Positions 56,575-64,000 of a DNA stretch of 64,000 nucleotides are shown piece after piece. Under the pieces are notes generated by a model. The model did no database searches. It was not told where the DNA came from and saw nothing but the letters and a program-made list of their open reading frames with translations. The position numbers were made by a program, and so were the translations under genes. This DNA is from Brachyspira sp949287565. GTDB lineage: Bacteria > Spirochaetota > Brachyspiria > Brachyspirales > Brachyspiraceae. Position 1 is the first letter of the stretch. The number at the start of each line of letters is the position of its first letter. The DNA lies in NCBI RefSeq assembly GCF_036997615.1, contig NZ_JAWLQA010000014.1; one strand, given 5' to 3'.

Positions 56575-56634
56575 TTAGAGTATTCTAACATATATTTTTA
56601 GAATTGTCAATACTTTTGTTAGTATATTCTAACT
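56575..56634. promoter_or_regulatory. Possible operator upstream of the DUF3793/flavodoxin pair
   Basis: The sequence GTTAGAGTATTCTAACATAT lies at 56574-56593 and TTGTTAGTATATTCTAAC at 56617-56634. Both contain the palindrome GTTAGnaTATTCTAAC (first copy GTTAGAGTATTCTAAC, second GTTAGTATATTCTAAC). Two matching 16-bp palindromes 27 bp apart, directly upstream of the gene, look like a repressor binding pair. The TTGACA-like TTGACAATTCTA (minus strand) between them would give an overlapping promoter. Confidence 0.65.
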
Positions 56635-56671
56635 TTTTAATGCTTTTATTTTAATAATTCTTATAAATATA

Positions 56672-57601
56672 TTAAAATTGTATAAAACTTACTATGATGC
56701 AGAATATTAAAGACATTATTATTTGTAATGACAAGAATCCTGACAGAAATTTATTAACTTTTTCATCATTCGTATACATTAATAGTATAAAAGGTGATGG
56801 CGATAAAAAATATATAATCATAGATTTAACAAATATAGAATTAACACTTATTATTTGAGATATTACAAATAAAGTTAAAGATATCAACACTGCCATTGTA
56901 GCGAATCTTACAAAGAATAATTTAATAGCTTTTTTGAATATATCAATTTCAAATTCAAGTTCTGCCCCTATGCATAATAATATCATAGGAGATAAAGGCT
57001 CTGTTAAAAAAGATATTATTCTATTGTAAGTAGCCGATAAATTTGAATTATCTATTTTTTCACCCAAATTGAATAATGCTCCTATTATACCTAATATAAG
57101 GCTTATTATTATTGGGCTTTTTATTATAGAGTTTATTACTTGCTTTGTAGTTTGCTTTTTGCCTGATATCAAAGTTAAGCCTGTTGTAACTACAGTAAAA
57201 ACAAATATATTATTTACCATATCCATTTGTATTATTTGAAATAGATTTTCCTTGCCTATAATCATATTAAGTATAGCTAATGCAAACATTCCGCTTTCAA
57301 TACAAGTATTGGTATAAGGTACATATTTTTTTATATCGTCGCTGAATAATGGCCTAAACAAAAATCCTAATAAATACGCTGAAAATATTATTATAAAGCC
57401 TGCTATTATTAATATTATAGAATCTTTATTGAATGTGCCATGAATAAGTATATTAAAAAAAGTAAATGGAAGAAATAAATTCACTGCTAAATTCTTTATA
57501 GTTTTTATTCCTTCATTGCTTATTATATTAGCCTGCCTTAATATTTTACCGAAAGCTATCAAAACAAATATAGGCAGTATTAATTCTATGATAGTATACA
57601 T
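56672..57601 (-). CDS. AEC-family transporter (auxin efflux carrier type)
   Basis: The 309-residue membrane protein has about ten hydrophobic segments in two five-helix halves. 'ILPIFVLIAFGKILRQANII' at the start and 'LAVNLFLPFTFFNILIHG' are characteristic of bacterial AEC permeases, as is the central 'SPIIISLILGIIGALFNLG'. Family members export or import small organic acids such as malate or malonate; the substrate is unknown. It is a single gene, about 70 bp before the operator-like region of the next operon. Confidence 0.85.
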   Translation of the reverse strand: MYTIIELILPIFVLIAFGKILRQANIISNEGIKTIKNLAVNLFLPFTFFNILIHGTFNKDSIILIIAGFIIIFSAYLLGFLFRPLFSDDIKKYVPYTNTCIESGMFALAILNMIIGKENLFQIIQMDMVNNIFVFTVVTTGLTLISGKKQTTKQVINSIIKSPIIISLILGIIGALFNLGEKIDNSNLSATYNRIISFLTEPLSPMILLCIGAELEFEIDIFKKAIKLFFVRFATMAVLISLTLFVISQIISVNSIFVKSMIIYFLSPSPFILLMYTNDEKVNKFLSGFLSLQIIMSLIFCIIVSFIQF

Positions 57602-57712
57602 CTTTGAATCCGTTTAATAATATAATGTTAAATGATATTATAGCATGAAAATAATCAATTTAATATTAAATTTTACTAAAATATTATTATGGCAGTTTAT
57701 ATATTAAAATAG

Positions 57713-57740
57713 TTGATTTTTTTATTATTTGTTATATTAT
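57713..57740 (+). promoter_or_regulatory. Probable promoter of htpG
   Basis: TTGATT (57713-57718), 16-base spacer, TATTAT (57735-57740), about 105 bp before the ATG. I see no CIRCE inverted repeat in the 243-bp upstream region. Confidence 0.4.
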
Positions 57741-57844
57741 ATATTAATTCAATTTTTAGACTTTATATATTCACTTTAATACTTTTATATATTTAATCTT
57801 TAATCTGTAAAGAATTTTAAATTAATTAAACGAAGGAGTTTATT

Positions 57845-59767
57845 ATGGCAGAAAAACAAATACTAAATTTTGAAGCCGAAACTAAACAAATATTAAATTT
57901 AATGGTGCATTCTATATACACTCATAAGGAAATATTTTTAAGAGAGCTTATATCAAATGCAAGCGATGCTTTGGATAAGGCAAGATTTGAATCTATAACA
58001 AACACAGATAAATACACTGATATAGATAATTTAAGAATAAAAATAGAAGTGGATGAGCAGAATAGAACATTAACTATAAAAGATAACGGAATCGGTATGA
58101 CAAGAGAGGATGTTATTAATAATATAGGTTCTATAGCAAGAAGCGGTACTAAAGCATTTTTAGAAAAAATACAAAAGGATAAAGAAGCATCAAAAGAAAG
58201 CGGAATAGATTTAATAGGACAATTCGGTGTAGGTTTTTATTCTGCATTTATGGTTGCTGATGATATCGTAATAGAAACAAAGCATGTTGATAGTGAAAAA
58301 GGCGTTCGTTGGGAAAGCAATGGAGATGGTTCTTATTCTATAGAAGACATTGATAAACAAGATAGAGGAACTACTATAACATTAAAGCTAAAAGGAAAAG
58401 ATGAAAAGTTAGAAGAAGATGGTTTTGTTGATGATGATTACTGCAACAGATACACTTTAGAGAGTTTAATACATAAATATTCAAACTATGTTCATTATCC
58501 TATAGTTATGGATATGCCTATACCTAAAAAAGAGGAAAACGAAGTTCAGCAGTATGAAGAAAAAACTATTAACTCTATGATTAGTATTTGGCAGAAATCA
58601 AAAAGCGATGTTAAGCCTGAAGAATATAATGAGTTTTATAAAGAGCATTTCCATGATTATGCAGAACCTTTTGAAGTTATACATACAAAGGCCGAAGGTA
58701 CTATAGAATATACAGCACTTTTATTCATACCTTCAAGAGCTCCTTTCAATTTCCTACATCCAGATTTTGAAAGAGGTTTAGAGCTTTATTCTAGAAATGT
58801 ATTTATAATGAGCAAGTGTAAAGATTTGCTTCCTGAATATTTGAAATTTGTTAGAGGTTTGGTTGATTCTCCTGACTTCTCACTTAATATTTCAAGAGAA
58901 ATTTTACAGCATAGCACTCAATTAAAAAGAATAGCTTCTAATGTTGAAAAGAAAATTTTAGATGCTTTAGAAAATATACTTAAAAATGACAGAAAGAGAT
59001 ATGAGAAATTCTTTAAAGAGTTCGGCGAATCTATAAAAATAGGTATATATTCAGATTTCAGCAAAAAAGATAAATTGGCTAATATTTTATTATTCCAATC
59101 TTCAAATACAGCTGATGATGAATACACAACATTAGCAGAATATAAGTCAAGAATGAAAGAAGGTCAGGAGTATATATATTATGCTGCTGCTAAGGATAAA
59201 TCTGCTATAGAAAAACTTCCTCATATGGAAGGTATGAAAGATAAAGGATATGAAGTTCTTTATTTCACTGACAGAGTAGATGAATTTATGATTACTATGA
59301 TGAAAGAGTTTGACGGTACTAAACTTCATTCTATACTTCAGGCTGACAATAACGATTCTGAAAACAAAGATGAAAATAAAGAATCTGCTAATAAAGAAAT
59401 ACTCAATGCTATAAAAGATGTATTAGGTTCAGATAGAGTTGCTGAGGTAAGAGAAACTAACAGACTTAAAGAAAGTGTTGTATGTTTATCTAATAAAGAA
59501 GATTCTATCAGCTTTAATATGGCTAAGGTTCTTGCTGAAACAGGCAATAATATGTTTGGAATGAAGCCTGAAAGAGTATTAGAGATTAATACTTCTCATG
59601 AGGTTTTCAAAGCTATGGAAAAAGAATATCAGGCTAATAAAGTTTCAGAAACATTTAAAGAGTATATCGAACTTCTTTATGATGAGGCTTGTATACTCGA
59701 GGGACTTCCTCTTGAAGATCCTAAATTATTTGCAAGCAGAATGAGTAAATTAATGCTTAAATTATAA
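57845..59767 (+). CDS. htpG: Chaperone protein HtpG (Hsp90)
   Basis: The 640-residue protein is the bacterial Hsp90. The N-terminal ATPase has 'LRELISNASDALDKARFES', 'DNGIGMTREDVINNIGSIAR' and 'IGQFGVGFYSAFMVAD'. The middle domain holds 'FIPSRAPFNFLHPDFERGLE' and the catalytic-arginine region 'SREILQHSTQLKRI'. The C-terminal dimerisation domain ends without an MEEVD tail, as expected for bacteria. AAGGAG precedes the ATG by six bases. It stands alone as a transcription unit. Confidence 0.97.
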   Translation: MAEKQILNFEAETKQILNLMVHSIYTHKEIFLRELISNASDALDKARFESITNTDKYTDIDNLRIKIEVDEQNRTLTIKDNGIGMTREDVINNIGSIARSGTKAFLEKIQKDKEASKESGIDLIGQFGVGFYSAFMVADDIVIETKHVDSEKGVRWESNGDGSYSIEDIDKQDRGTTITLKLKGKDEKLEEDGFVDDDYCNRYTLESLIHKYSNYVHYPIVMDMPIPKKEENEVQQYEEKTINSMISIWQKSKSDVKPEEYNEFYKEHFHDYAEPFEVIHTKAEGTIEYTALLFIPSRAPFNFLHPDFERGLELYSRNVFIMSKCKDLLPEYLKFVRGLVDSPDFSLNISREILQHSTQLKRIASNVEKKILDALENILKNDRKRYEKFFKEFGESIKIGIYSDFSKKDKLANILLFQSSNTADDEYTTLAEYKSRMKEGQEYIYYAAAKDKSAIEKLPHMEGMKDKGYEVLYFTDRVDEFMITMMKEFDGTKLHSILQADNNDSENKDENKESANKEILNAIKDVLGSDRVAEVRETNRLKESVVCLSNKEDSISFNMAKVLAETGNNMFGMKPERVLEINTSHEVFKAMEKEYQANKVSETFKEYIELLYDEACILEGLPLEDPKLFASRMSKLMLKL

Positions 59768-59828
59768 AAAATGTTTAATTAAAATTGGTAACTGATTAGA
59801 AATAATTAGTTTATCAAAACAGTAATAA

Positions 59829-59860
59829 AAGGCTTGGGTTTTAATACTTGAGCCTTTTTT
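59829..59860 (+). terminator. Terminator after htpG
   Basis: AAGGCTT (from 59829) pairs with GAGCCTT (ending about 59856) and is followed by a T-run. The remaining sequence to 60012 is AT-rich with nothing further recognisable. Confidence 0.65.
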
Positions 59861-60012
59861 ATTTATTATAATTATTTTAAGTTCATACCTATATTCGTAA
59901 CAGAAATTTTCTCTATATTTAAAACTTGAATTATAAAAGCTATAGATTTCAATTACCATAGCTCTAAAACATATTTTATTAATAAAATAGTAATTTATTT
60001 GAAAAAATAAAA

Positions 60013-60250
60013 AATTGACAAATTATAATTGTTTAGGTATATACTGAAAATTTTTAAGTTTGTCAATCTTTTTATTCAACTTTTTCCCGCCTTCGCTTAC
60101 CTACGGCACACAGAAAGTTGCTGCCAACACTACAGGTGGACTTCGTCGGCACGCAGAGCGGGCACGACTGTGTACTTTGTAGGGCTAGTCCCCACAAATC
60201 TAAATTTTAAAAATTTATTTTTGACTATAGATAGTTGTCAGTATATACTT
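60013..60250 (+). repeat. Modular intergenic repeat, copy D
   Basis: This copy opens with TTGACAAATTATAATTGTTT and the TATATACT box (60015-60045), followed by GAAAATTTTTAAGTTTGTCAA (60046-60066, in parts), then CAACTTTTTCCCGCC (60078-60092). A GC-rich middle (60088-60185, with ACAGGTGGACTTCGTC) replaces most of the standard body; GGGGACTAGCCC-type remains are at 60182-60193. It ends with a degraded TTGACT...TATATACT (60221-60249). It is a rearranged copy, with no reading frame of its own. Confidence 0.8.
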
Positions 60251-60291
60251 ATGTAATTATCTATAATTATTAGTAAAGCTGCAAAATTAAA

Positions 60292-60322
60292 GCATTGTCA
60301 ATGATTTAATCACTAACAATGC
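60292..60322 (-). terminator. Terminator after the second PTS IIC gene
   Basis: GCATTGT (60292-60298) pairs with ACAATGC (60316-60322) and an inner TGATT/AATCA stem extends the hairpin. On the minus strand it is followed by TTTAATTTT. It ends the IIC transcript and bounds repeat copy D. Confidence 0.65.
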
Positions 60323-60346
60323 CTTGTAAAAATTATAAATTATATA

Positions 60347-61684
60347 TTAATTATTAGCACTTTCTTCTTTCTCTAATTCTTTTACATACATATTCAAAAA
60401 AGGCTTATAAATAAAATAGTCCAATATAATCAATCCTATTATCAATACTGGGGCTAAGAAGTGTAAATTAGTTGATATAAAAGAACCTAATACAGAAGGA
60501 GTAGTCCAAGGTACTAATCCTACTATTCTGCTTATTATATTTAATTTCAAAAATGTATAAGATATAACCGCATTTATAATTGGTGTTATAATGAATGGTA
60601 TAACAAAAATAGGGTTCATAACAATAGGAGTACCAAACATAATAGGTTCATTGATATTAAAGAATCCAGGTACTATAGAGAGTTTACCTACATATTTTAA
60701 ATGTTCGCTTTTAGTCATAATCATAGCTATACATAATCCCAAAGTTGCACCCGAACCGCCTATATATACAAAACTGTTTAAAAACTCACCTGCAAATACT
60801 TTTGGTATTTGTTCGCCTGCTGCAAGAGCTGTTTGGTTTAAGGCCAAATTAGTTAAGACAATAGGGGTTATTATAGCATTAACAACGTTAGCACCATGTA
60901 TACCGCAGAACCATAATATATGCACCAATAATAATATAATAATTATAGATACTAAACCGTCAGACATACTTAATAATGGCTGTAATATTTTCATTATTAA
61001 ATCTGGGAGCATAATCTGCATGCTGTTTTGTATTATCCAGTTTATAGTTTGGAATAAGAAAGATATAACTGCTACTGGAATTAAAATTTCAAAAGATTTT
61101 GATATTGCAGGAGGAACAGAATCAGGAAACTGAATCATAATTTTTTTGTTTACTAAGAATCTTGATATTTCTACTGCCAATATAGAAGCAATAATAGCAA
61201 CAAAAAGACCTTTAGCATCCATATATCTTGCATCTAATACAGTTACATTAGTTTCTTCAGCAACATATAATAATTGAGAAGCTGCCCCTATTACAGTTAC
61301 AGCTAAAGATTTTGCTGATAATAGTAAAAAAGAATACATAGATAAAAATCCGTTTGTAAGTTTATCTATATTATAATATCCAGCTAATGAATAGCCTATA
61401 CCAAATGATATAAATAAGGACATTACTCCCATACTTACATTAAATATTTGTATATAATGTCCAGAAAATGCATTTACAAAGTTTTCATAAGGTTTAAAAT
61501 ACATAAAGTTAGTAGGATCATTTAAAGGTAAATTAAATAATAAAAGTACAAATGAACCTATAATGATAAATGGTGTTGCAAATACAAAACCATCTTTAAT
61601 ACAGTTAAGATATCTGTTTCCTGCTACTTTAGCCATGATAGGGAGAAATTTGCTTTCCATAAAAGCATTAAATTTTTCTTTCAT
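60347..61684 (-). CDS. celB: PTS cellobiose/lactose-family IIC permease, second copy
   Basis: The 445-residue membrane protein is a clear paralog of the IIC at 85-1410, with the same signatures 'GIHGANV' and 'NINEPIMFGTP' and the same number of membrane segments. AAGGAG lies ahead of the ATG. No IIB or IIA gene is next to it; the divergent gene at 61913 is a 6-phospho-beta-glucosidase that would hydrolyse its product. It presumably relies on IIA/IIB made elsewhere, perhaps the IIB at 1446. Confidence 0.9.
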   Translation of the reverse strand: MKEKFNAFMESKFLPIMAKVAGNRYLNCIKDGFVFATPFIIIGSFVLLLFNLPLNDPTNFMYFKPYENFVNAFSGHYIQIFNVSMGVMSLFISFGIGYSLAGYYNIDKLTNGFLSMYSFLLLSAKSLAVTVIGAASQLLYVAEETNVTVLDARYMDAKGLFVAIIASILAVEISRFLVNKKIMIQFPDSVPPAISKSFEILIPVAVISFLFQTINWIIQNSMQIMLPDLIMKILQPLLSMSDGLVSIIIILLLVHILWFCGIHGANVVNAIITPIVLTNLALNQTALAAGEQIPKVFAGEFLNSFVYIGGSGATLGLCIAMIMTKSEHLKYVGKLSIVPGFFNINEPIMFGTPIVMNPIFVIPFIITPIINAVISYTFLKLNIISRIVGLVPWTTPSVLGSFISTNLHFLAPVLIIGLIILDYFIYKPFLNMYVKELEKEESANN

Positions 61685-61759
61685 TTTAGAGTCTCCTTAA
61701 TTTTTTATCTATCTATTTATACTATTTATATCTATATTATTGTTATTTAAATATCTGTT

Positions 61760-61774
61760 TATGATAATATCATA
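61760..61774. promoter_or_regulatory. Possible operator in the IIC/bglucosidase divergent region
   Basis: TATGATAATATCATA is a near-perfect palindrome in the 228-bp divergent region. It could bind a regulator common to both genes, but in this base composition it may be accidental. Confidence 0.3.
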
Positions 61775-61912
61775 GCACAGTATAAAACTCCAATTAAATA
61801 ATTTCCGTATTAATGTACTAATTTTGTTGTTTGAGTTTATAGTTATTTATATTATTGTTTTGGTATCTATATTACTGTTATTATGAAATTTATTTTTAAT
61901 AGGAGTTTATTT

Positions 61913-63340
61913 ATGGCTTTTAGAAAAGGTTTTTTATGGGGCGGTGCTACAGCTGCTAATCAATGCGAAGGCGGATTTGATAAAGGAGGAAGAGGTCTTG
62001 CAAATGTAGATGTTGCACCTCATGGTAAAGATAGAGCTGCCGTTATTACTGGTAAAATGAAAATGTTTGATTTTGATAAGGATCATTATTATCCTTCAAA
62101 AGATGCTATTGAGATGTATTCGCATTATAAAGAAGATATAAAATTATTTGCTGAAATGGGTTTTAGTGTTTACCGTATGTCTATTGCTTGGAGCAGAATA
62201 TTTCCTAAAGGCGATGAAGATAAACCTAATGAAGAAGGATTAAAATTTTATGAAGATGTTTTTAAAGAATGTTTAAAATATAATATAAAACCTTTAGTAA
62301 CAATAACACATTTTGACTGTCCTATGCATCTAATAAAAGAATACGGCGGATGGAGAAATAGAAAACTTATAAAATTTTATGAAAATCTCTGCAATGCTAT
62401 ATTTAATAGATATAAAGGATTAGTTGAATATTGGCTTACATTTAATGAAATTAATATGATACTTCATGCACCTTTTATGGGAGCAGGACTTTGTTTTGAA
62501 GAGGGTGAAAATGAAGAAGAGGTTAAGTATCAGGCAAGTCATCATGAATTAGTTGCAAGTGCTTTGGCTACTAAAATAGCACATGAGGTTGATCCTAATA
62601 ATAAAGTAGGCTGTATGCTTGCTGCTGGAACTTATTATCCTTATTCTTCAAAGCCTGAAGATGTACTAGCAGCTCAGCAGAAAAATGATGAGATGTATTT
62701 CTTTGTTGATGTTCAGTCAAGAGGAAAATATCCTGCTTATGCTTTGAAAAAATTTGAGAGAGAGAATTTAAATATAAAAATGGAAAAAGAAGATTTAGAA
62801 CTTTTAGAAAAATATCCTGTTGATTTTGTCTCTTTCTCTTATTACACTACAAGATGTGCAAGTGCTGATAAAAGTAAATATATTATGCCTAAAGATAATA
62901 TAGCAGCTGATATAAAAAACCCAGAATTAAAACAAACTGATTGGGGCTGGACTGTTGACCCATTAGGTATAAGAGTTACTTTAAATGATATTTATGACAG
63001 ATATCAAAAACCTATGTTTATAGTTGAAAACGGACTTGGTGCTTATGATAAAGCTGATGAAAATGGATATGTTGAAGATGATTATAGAATAGATTATTTA
63101 AGAGATCATATCAAAAATATGAAAGATGCTGTTGAAATTGATGGGGTAGATTTGATTGGCTATACTACTTGGGGACCTATAGATTTGGTTTCTGCTGGTA
63201 CTGGTGAAATGTCTAAAAGATATGGATTTATATATGTTGACAGAGATGATTTTGGTAATGGTACTTTAAAAAGAAGCAGAAAAAAATCTTTCTTCTGGTA
63301 TAAAAAAGTTATTGAAAGTAATGGTGAAAATTTAGAATAA
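61913..63340 (+). CDS. bglA: GH1 6-phospho-beta-glucosidase
   Basis: This glycoside hydrolase family 1 enzyme, about 475 residues, splits phosphorylated beta-glucosides such as cellobiose-6-phosphate. The acid/base is E179 in 'WLTFNEIN' and the nucleophile is E372 in 'FIVENGLG'. The phosphate-site pattern 'DLVSAGTGEMSKRYGFIYVD' is typical of the 6-phospho group. I start it at the ATG at 61913 after AGGAG; an earlier ATG at 61883 would add ten residues ahead of the usual 'FRKGFLWGGATAANQCEG'. It is divergent from the IIC gene and is probably functionally paired with it. Confidence 0.93.
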   Translation: MAFRKGFLWGGATAANQCEGGFDKGGRGLANVDVAPHGKDRAAVITGKMKMFDFDKDHYYPSKDAIEMYSHYKEDIKLFAEMGFSVYRMSIAWSRIFPKGDEDKPNEEGLKFYEDVFKECLKYNIKPLVTITHFDCPMHLIKEYGGWRNRKLIKFYENLCNAIFNRYKGLVEYWLTFNEINMILHAPFMGAGLCFEEGENEEEVKYQASHHELVASALATKIAHEVDPNNKVGCMLAAGTYYPYSSKPEDVLAAQQKNDEMYFFVDVQSRGKYPAYALKKFERENLNIKMEKEDLELLEKYPVDFVSFSYYTTRCASADKSKYIMPKDNIAADIKNPELKQTDWGWTVDPLGIRVTLNDIYDRYQKPMFIVENGLGAYDKADENGYVEDDYRIDYLRDHIKNMKDAVEIDGVDLIGYTTWGPIDLVSAGTGEMSKRYGFIYVDRDDFGNGTLKRSRKKSFFWYKKVIESNGENLE

Positions 63341-63361
63341 ATTATTTAAATTTATGAAATT

Positions 63362-63399
63362 AAAAAGCAAGATTCTGTTTAGATAGTTTCTTGCTTTTT
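63362..63399 (+). terminator. Terminator after the 6-phospho-beta-glucosidase gene
   Basis: AAAAAGCAAGA (63362-63372) pairs with TCTTGCTTTTT (63389-63399), an 11-bp stem followed by T-rich sequence. Confidence 0.8.
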
Positions 63400-63519
63400 A
63401 TTTTTTTATCATACTTGTAAAACTAAATTAATAAATCTTTAGACTATTATATTTTTTTAGTATTTTTTATTTTATAAATGTCTTTTTTTCCTTGAAAATA
63501 TATAAATTTAAAAAAGTAA

Positions 63520-64000
63520 TTTTAACAAATTATAATTGTTTAGGTATATACTGAAAATTTTAAAGTTTGTCAATTTTTTGTTGTTCTTTTTCCAGCCGCA
63601 TACCATAGGCAGGCTTCATCAAGAACCATACGGCGAAAGTGCAAGTATAAAATTAGTACTAAATAATACTAATTTTGTCTTACATGTAAGATAAATTATT
63701 AATTTTTGTAAAATAGTGAGTAATCAGCCGCACGTATAGTTGTCGTTTGATAAGATGAAACAGTGCCGTGCGGGAATGTGCTGCGAAGCATACCTACGGT
63801 AGCAGCTAGCAGTTGACAAACTTAAAATTTTTAGTATATGTAAATATTTATCTTTACAATAATGGTGTATTTAAAAGTGTACAGACATACAATATTACCG
63901 CTAAATAATTATTAACTAAAAATTATGTTGAGTATGATTTATAGTATATACTGAAAATTTTTAAGTTTGTCAATTTTTTAATCTATTGTATAATAACAAT
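63520..64000 (+). repeat. Modular intergenic repeat, copy E (runs off the right edge)
   Basis: The last 480 bases hold a rearranged copy. It has the TTAACA...TATATACT start (63522-63552), the AAAGTTTGTCAATTTTTTG edge, TTTTTCCAGCCGCAT (63588-63602), a GC-rich insert, GTGCAAGTATAAAATTAGTA (63639-63658), TACTAAATAATACTAA and the CTTACATGTAAGATAAATTA block. Then a GC-rich structured stretch (63727-63806) is followed by TTGACAAACTTAAAATTTTT (63813-63832), which is the edge in inverted orientation, and a further forward edge (63942-63976). The final 120 bases hold no gene. Confidence 0.75.

Noticed and set aside
57602..57844. CIRCE heat-shock operator upstream of htpG
   Set aside because: No TTAGCACTC/GAGTGCTAA inverted repeat is visible; htpG is often outside that regulon.
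59762..59959. 65-codon minus-strand frame after htpG
   Set aside because: It runs through the htpG terminator hairpin, and its composition is not protein-like.
60029..60256. 75-codon plus-strand open frame
   Set aside because: It is inside repeat copy D and its translation is a composite of repeat modules, not a conserved protein.
60591..61133. 180-codon antisense frame opposite the second IIC gene
   Set aside because: The opposite strand codes a clear PTS IIC and the antisense product has no recognisable motif.
63727..63806. Possible tRNA gene
   Set aside because: The stems do not form a cloverleaf, and no T-loop GTTC or CCA-like end is present.

Overview
The window is about 64 kb of very AT-rich chromosomal DNA with dense, bacterial-style genes and many short operons. 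TPR proteins, BspA/TpLRR leucine-rich-repeat lipoproteins, tandem MglB-type glucose/galactose-binding lipoproteins, an Opp peptide transporter, CheA and HtpG together, in this base composition, point to a host-associated spirochaete, most like Brachyspira. The genus call is an inference from gene content; no rRNA or tRNA gene is present to confirm it. I see no prophage, transposase, CRISPR array, rRNA or tRNA.

Layout. (1) 1-4046: a cellobiose-type PTS operon on the minus strand (IIB, IIC and the first codons of a third gene), divergent from a PRD/EIIB/EIIA regulator and an HPr-like protein that lacks the regulatory Ser46. (2) 4163-8495: an MBOAT O-acyltransferase and a membrane-anchored SGNH-type protein, separated by a methyltransferase and a GNAT gene. 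(3) 8622-11708: three tandem BspA-like LRR lipoprotein genes, the first frameshifted; the second and third share a 159-bp near-identical block. (4) 11873-12886: an FMN-dependent alpha-hydroxy-acid dehydrogenase. (5) 13027-19569: three TPR genes (the third frameshifted) interleaved with three copies of a modular intergenic repeat that carries a TTGACA-N17-TATATACT promoter. (6) 19817-24139: a tight five-gene operon of unrecognised function, containing a membrane protein with three 68-residue repeats, a coiled-coil protein, a 595-aa protein with an HNH-nuclease-like motif plus membrane segments, a 26-aa single-TM microprotein and a DUF2085-like membrane protein. This is the best candidate for an undescribed system.

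(7) 24262-34864: oppBCDF, three tandem GT-C-like membrane glycosyltransferases, then oppA with its own promoter. (8) 34937-46061: a MarR regulator, hypotheticals, a HAD/GmhB-like phosphatase, CheA, UDP-glucose 6-dehydrogenase, a metallophosphoesterase and a FUSC-family exporter. (9) 46206-47122: a GNAT-like protein overlapped by a META/HslJ-like lipoprotein whose only apparent start is ATT. (10) 47196-53440, minus strand: mglB3, mglB2, mglB1, mglA, mglC and a 51-aa single-TM protein. (11) 53646-59767: aroB with a small exported protein, flavodoxin with a DUF3793 protein, an AEC transporter and HtpG. (12) 60013-64000: a second cellobiose-type IIC divergent from a GH1 6-phospho-beta-glucosidase, flanked by two more copies of the intergenic repeat.

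As a set the genes suit a gut or host-surface fermenter that imports oligosaccharides (two PTS IIC genes, 6-phospho-beta-glucosidase), glucose/galactose (Mgl) and peptides (Opp), and that modifies surface polymers (MBOAT/SGNH, GT-C enzymes, UDP-glucuronate synthesis). Terminator-like hairpins separate most convergent units. All family calls come from reading the sequences; no database search was run.
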